A stretch of DNA of 20,451 nucleotides from Entrophospora sp. SA101. Taxonomy: Eukaryota; Glomeromycota; Glomeromycetes; Entrophosporales; Entrophosporaceae. A program made the position numbers and the translations under genes. The notes beneath the pieces are model-generated. The model was not told the origin of the DNA. It did not search any database and worked only from the letters and a program-made list of their open reading frames with translations. Numbering within the stretch: the first letter of the stretch is position 1; every line of letters begins with the position of its first letter. Location of the stretch: the NCBI GenBank assembly GCA_958430865.1, contig CAUDNR010004174.1, positions 5,503-25,953 of the forward strand, given 5' to 3'. Shown here piece by piece: positions 17,838-20,451 of this stretch.

Positions 17838-18761
17838 ATGAACATGACATTGGAACTTGAATCATTGAAACAAGAGAATGCCAGACTTATGGCTAGAATT
17901 GTAGAATTGGAGCAGACTGCAAAAGAAAAAGATGAGCTTAAAGCTGAAGTAGCAAAATTAAGGCGTGATTTTGAGGAGCTCAAACAGCGAACTCAAGTAC
18001 TTACTAATGTGCAAGACACGTCTTCTATTGTAAATATCTCACCTAATAATTTCGATTCAGAGTCTAAATTGTTAGAAGATAAAGAGGTCAATGAATTCCT
18101 GGAATCAGAATGTAAAAGAAGTGTTAGTAATGAGATAAGGGAGAGAAATGGGGAAAAGAAGATTCAACATACCATTTTTTCTGAAATAAATTCTACAACT
18201 GAAATTTCCCAAGATACCATATCTACTATAAACAATGATCGAAAAACAATTCAATCAGAATGGGCAAAGCCCAGAGTCGAAGACTCATCTCAAACTTTTG
18301 CTGAATCAGAGCAAATAACCATTGATCAGGTACAAGATAATATTTCTTCCGAAATAGCGAAACTAAAGAAAATTCCCTATAACCAGAAAGTAGAGCAAGG
18401 TTTAAGGCATGAATTATCTGTTTGCGTCAAAAATGATAGTAGTGGAATTAATAGTGGAGCTAGTGCCAAGGCACATAATGTATTTGATATACAGATTCCC
18501 AAATTATCTTTAGAAGCAATTATAAGAGGATCTAATAAAATTACAACACAAAATATAGTTGATTTATTTAATGTTGCTATAAAGACTAGACAAAAGGAGA
18601 TTTTATGCTGGTATTGTTACTATAAAGCATATGAGGAACGAATCAAAGATATTACAGTCAGGATTTTTTCCAAATTTGGAATTTCTAAATACTGTAATGA
18701 TCAACATTCTGGAATACAATTGAAAATTCTAAAATTGTGTGCAACATTCTTACCCCCTTAA
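17838..18761 (+). CDS. coiled-coil protein of an AM-fungal-type family, C-terminal domain shortened
   Basis: This 307-residue intact frame begins at ATG 17838 (a second ATG is two codons later). Residues 5-55 form a clear heptad coiled coil (LESLKQENARLMARIVELEQ onward). An EVNEFLESECKRSVSNEIRE motif (83-102), a Ser/Thr/Gln-rich acidic middle and a KIPYNQKVEQGLRHELS motif (178-194) follow. The C-terminal helix holds VDLFNVAIKTRQKEILCWYC and YKAYEERIKDITV. I associate this order of motifs with a large Rhizophagus family of unknown function. In relatives, as in the neighbouring RING-like protein, about 35 residues (a DEI..QLP...RKKT.RA..IY segment) separate this helix from an LF..IG..KI motif. 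Here RIFSKFGISK follows directly, suggesting an in-frame internal deletion. The gene is divergently paired with the RING-like gene. Confidence 0.7.
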   Translation: MNMTLELESLKQENARLMARIVELEQTAKEKDELKAEVAKLRRDFEELKQRTQVLTNVQDTSSIVNISPNNFDSESKLLEDKEVNEFLESECKRSVSNEIRERNGEKKIQHTIFSEINSTTEISQDTISTINNDRKTIQSEWAKPRVEDSSQTFAESEQITIDQVQDNISSEIAKLKKIPYNQKVEQGLRHELSVCVKNDSSGINSGASAKAHNVFDIQIPKLSLEAIIRGSNKITTQNIVDLFNVAIKTRQKEILCWYCYYKAYEERIKDITVRIFSKFGISKYCNDQHSGIQLKILKLCATFLPP

Positions 18762-18970
18762 AAAAATTTTTTTTTTCCCTCGGTATATTAATATATGGGG
18801 CATGGACAATAGAAACGACCCAAACGTCAAAAATCATGATTTTGAGTTAATAACATTCCTATATGTAATTCATTGCAAAGATTAATTTTAGCTTAGAAAC
18901 CATACCCGCTTTGCTTAATAAAATTTTGAGTTATTTAAAAAAAATTGCAAAGACATAAGAACCAAAAATT
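18762..18970. other. short AT-rich intergenic stretch
   Basis: The stretch begins with A6/T10-type runs just after the stop codon. No gene or repeat was recognised before the dispersed repeat at 18971. Confidence 0.4.
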
Positions 18971-19028
18971 GATGTTGCGAGCATGCAATCCGAGTTTCCT
19001 ATTTAATAGATTATTTATGGTTCAACAC
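18971..19028. repeat. 58-bp dispersed repeat, inverted partner of 6639-6696
   Basis: This block matches the reverse complement of 6639-6696 with about six mismatches over 58 bases (TTGCGAGCATGCAATCC... to GTTCAACAC). Its right end runs into the target duplication of the MITE at 19034-19194, so the homology may have been cut by that insertion. Confidence 0.75.
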
Positions 19029-19033
19029 TAATG

Positions 19034-19194
19034 TTGGTTTTCAAAACTCGAGAGTTTCGCAACCGTGCGAAAGTCAAAAGGTTTCGCCATAAGTCGAAAC
19101 TAGTTTTGATTTTTGACTATCGACTTTTGATTTAGTTTTGACATATAACTTTTAATTTTAGTTTTCACCTCTTCAAAATAGTTTTGGCGACCAA
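19034..19194. mobile_element. 161-bp hAT-like MITE, second family
   Basis: The ends TTGGTTTTCAAAACT and AGTTTTGGCGACCAA are inverted repeats with three differences. The flanks CACTAATG (19026-19033) and CACTAATC (19195-19202) match in 7 of 8 bases, consistent with an aged hAT-type 8-bp duplication. The interior is rich in GTCGAAA, TTTTGAC and similar motifs, as in the MITE family at 888-1030, although the termini differ. It has no coding capacity. Confidence 0.65.
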
Positions 19195-19288
19195 CACTAA
19201 TCCAAACCCAATTTAAAATAAATGAATTTCCGCATAAAAATTTTTTTCTGTAATTTCAAGAAACTAATAATTTTATTTGTGTCGTCTA

Positions 19289-20046
19289 ATATGGTGCGCG
19301 AAGTCTATAACCGCTATTTATTGTGCCACACCATCAAATTTCACAAAAAAATGATGATAAAAAATTTATAAAGTCATGTGATTTTTAAAATTTCTTAATT
19401 TGATTTATTATCAATTTTAATTATCAATAACATTGCTTGGAATTTTTCTATGAGATTTGTATCTCTTTACTGCATATAAAGCTTCTAGACCTGTCAATTC
19501 ATTTCTATGAACATCCATAAATCTCCAAGACCTGCAAGCAAACTTCCGAATTTTTTTGAGAGAAACAGAACTTAATGCCAATGGAACAGTTTTTTTCTAA
19601 TGACTTAAAGGTATAATCACGGTTTTCACGGGTATATTATTTTGCTGCACCTCAAAATAATTCAATAAAATTAAGTTACAGTGGAACTTGGGGTAAAATA
19701 TGACTTTATGACCATAAGATTCAATAGTTTCTTCAAATTTAAAGCTTTTTGATTAAATATTTTTGACGCAGTGATTTTTTACAGCTACACAATACCAAGT
19801 TTAGAAATGATAATTGTAGACTATCCTAATTTTAGACAAAAATGTTACTGCCAAATCATCATGAACACAGTAAGATACATGTACTAAAAAAAAATAGAAC
19901 TCGATAACCAATCAATATTTTGAAAAAAACTTCTCTGACAATCTATGAAATAACAAGAGTTATTTTTTAAAAGGATCGACAGAAATGGACTTCTATTCTT
20001 TCAAAATCACGTACAAAATGGTGGTTATAGACTTCGCGCACCATAT
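19289..20046. mobile_element. 758-bp Tc1/mariner-superfamily transposon derivative
   Basis: Perfect 24-bp terminal inverted repeats (ATATGGTGCGCGAAGTCT... at 19289-19312, complement at 20023-20046) are flanked by TA on both sides (19287-19288 and 20047-20048), as for IS630/Tc1/mariner elements. At 758 bp it is too short for a full transposase. It keeps the C-terminal part of one on the minus strand (19417-19750) and has lost the N-terminal and most catalytic parts, so it is an internally deleted, non-autonomous copy. Confidence 0.88.
19417..19750 (-). pseudogene. C-terminal remnant of a Tc1/mariner-type DDE transposase
   Basis: Reading leftward from 19750, the frame gives ETIESYGHKVIFYPKFHCNL. 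The next frame gives GAAK, then YTRENRDYTFKSLEK. Back in the first frame come KKTVPLAL, VSLKKIRKFACRSWRFMDVH and RNELTGLEALYAVKRYKSHR, ending at TAA 19417-19419. This matches the family pattern FYPKFHCELN..E.FWGAAKRYTRENCDY...RKFA...WRFM.AYR.GL.G..A.YAVKKYKSHR. A base lost just before GAAK and an extra A in a later A-run compensate each other. In-frame stops (TAA after GAAK, TAG before KKTVPL) confirm decay. The final catalytic acidic residue region (CELN..E) is altered. Confidence 0.75.
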
Positions 20047-20150
20047 TAATTAATCGCTAAAATTTTAGAACCAGATTTGAATATGAGACACATTTTACTT
20101 ACGAGGTTTGTAAAACAACGGTTTTATTTGTATGCGGTGAAACTTCAGTA

Positions 20151-20451
20151 CAGTCAAAGCTCTCTATAACGAACCTCCAGTCCCGAGAATTTTTGTTCGT
20201 TGTAGAGAGCGTTCACTATAAAGAAAGTGTCGATCAATCATCACATTTATAGTCATATAATTATGAAAATTGCAATTAGTAATCCATTTATCTTTTTCTT
20301 TTAAAATCTCAGTTACTGTAGATTTTCCAACATTATATATACCTGCAAGTTCAACGTTAGGAATATTTGGATCTCTTTGTTTCAACAAACATAACTCTTT
20401 CTTTTGTAAAGCTGTCAAAGTAGTTCTTCTTTTAGTTGACATTTGGTTGAA
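20151..20451 (-). mobile_element. 3' end of an internally deleted pogo-like transposon (continues past the window)
   Basis: The element end CAGTCAAAGCTCTC starts at 20151 directly after TA (20149-20150), the pogo/Tigger-type arrangement. Subterminal arms CTCTCTATAACGAAC (20160-20174) and GTTCGTTGTAGAGAG (20195-20209) form an inverted repeat with one mismatch. The other terminus lies beyond the right edge. The transposase start is retained next to this end, so the middle of the gene is missing. Confidence 0.7.
20164..20442 (-). pseudogene. pogo/CENP-B-type transposase, N-terminal HTH only
   Basis: The frame starts MSTKRRTTLTALQKKELCLL and continues through VELAGIYNVGKSTVTEILKE to KDKW at about residue 53. 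This is the psq-type helix-turn-helix of pogo and CENP-B-like transposases, which binds element termini. After KDKW the frame runs into unrelated residues (ITNCNFHNYM...) and then through the inverted-repeat terminus, ending in TGGSL. The second HTH and the DDE domain are absent, so this is the product of an internal deletion. A truncated DNA-binding protein could still be translated and might compete for transposon ends. Confidence 0.78.

Noticed and set aside
17741..17983. 80-codon minus-strand open frame
   Set aside because: Antisense shadow of the coiled-coil gene's N-terminus; Ser/Phe-rich composition comes from reading heptads backwards.

Overview
The window looks like nuclear DNA from an early-diverging fungus, most likely an arbuscular mycorrhizal fungus (Glomeromycotina, Rhizophagus-like). 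It is very AT-rich, and its introns are short (73, 77, 111 and 173 bp where I can place them). Its gene families are ones I associate from memory with Rhizophagus: an F-box protein with a CxxC...CxxC block, a RING protein with a lysine-rich middle, a coiled-coil protein with a KQKEIL/CWY-type C-terminal helix, Crypton-type recombinases and pogo/CENP-B-type transposases. That assignment is an inference. No rRNA, tRNA or CRISPR array was seen.

Layout. 1-2540: repeat-rich, with a 143-bp hAT-type MITE (888-1030) and the first copy (1279-2221) of a ~0.93-kb segmental duplication. The duplicated block carries a TA-flanked inverted-repeat element with a second hAT MITE nested inside. 2548-3873 (+): decayed oxysterol-binding-protein-related gene. 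4524-5203 (-): small secreted, Ser/Thr-rich protein that becomes a convincing GPI-anchored surface protein if a 77-bp GC-AG intron is removed. 5510-6440: second copy of the segmental duplication. 6441-6700: hairpins and short repeats. 6724-7422 (+): frameshifted, truncated Crypton tyrosine recombinase. 7753-8254 (+): unrecognised decayed gene. 8255-9540: degenerate, unassigned sequence.

9541-10397 (-): two-exon F-box gene. 10883-11959: 504-bp tandem duplication containing part of a coding-like exon. 12884-15201 (-): long decayed gene of a repeated family that may be a DDE-type transposase. 15202-16418: intergenic. 16419-17369 (-) and 17838-18761 (+): a divergent pair, a RING-like protein and a coiled-coil protein, whose C-terminal regions look related and which share a 468-bp promoter interval. 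18971-20451: a dispersed repeat, a third-family hAT-like MITE with an imperfect TSD, a 758-bp Tc1/mariner derivative with a recognisable transposase C-terminus, and the 3' end of an internally deleted pogo-like element.

The likely functional genes are the GPI-type protein, the F-box gene, the RING-like gene and the coiled-coil gene. The rest is mostly mobile-element and pseudogene material. The divergent RING/coiled-coil pair is the most interesting gene arrangement. I do not see a convincing multi-gene defence or biosynthetic system.
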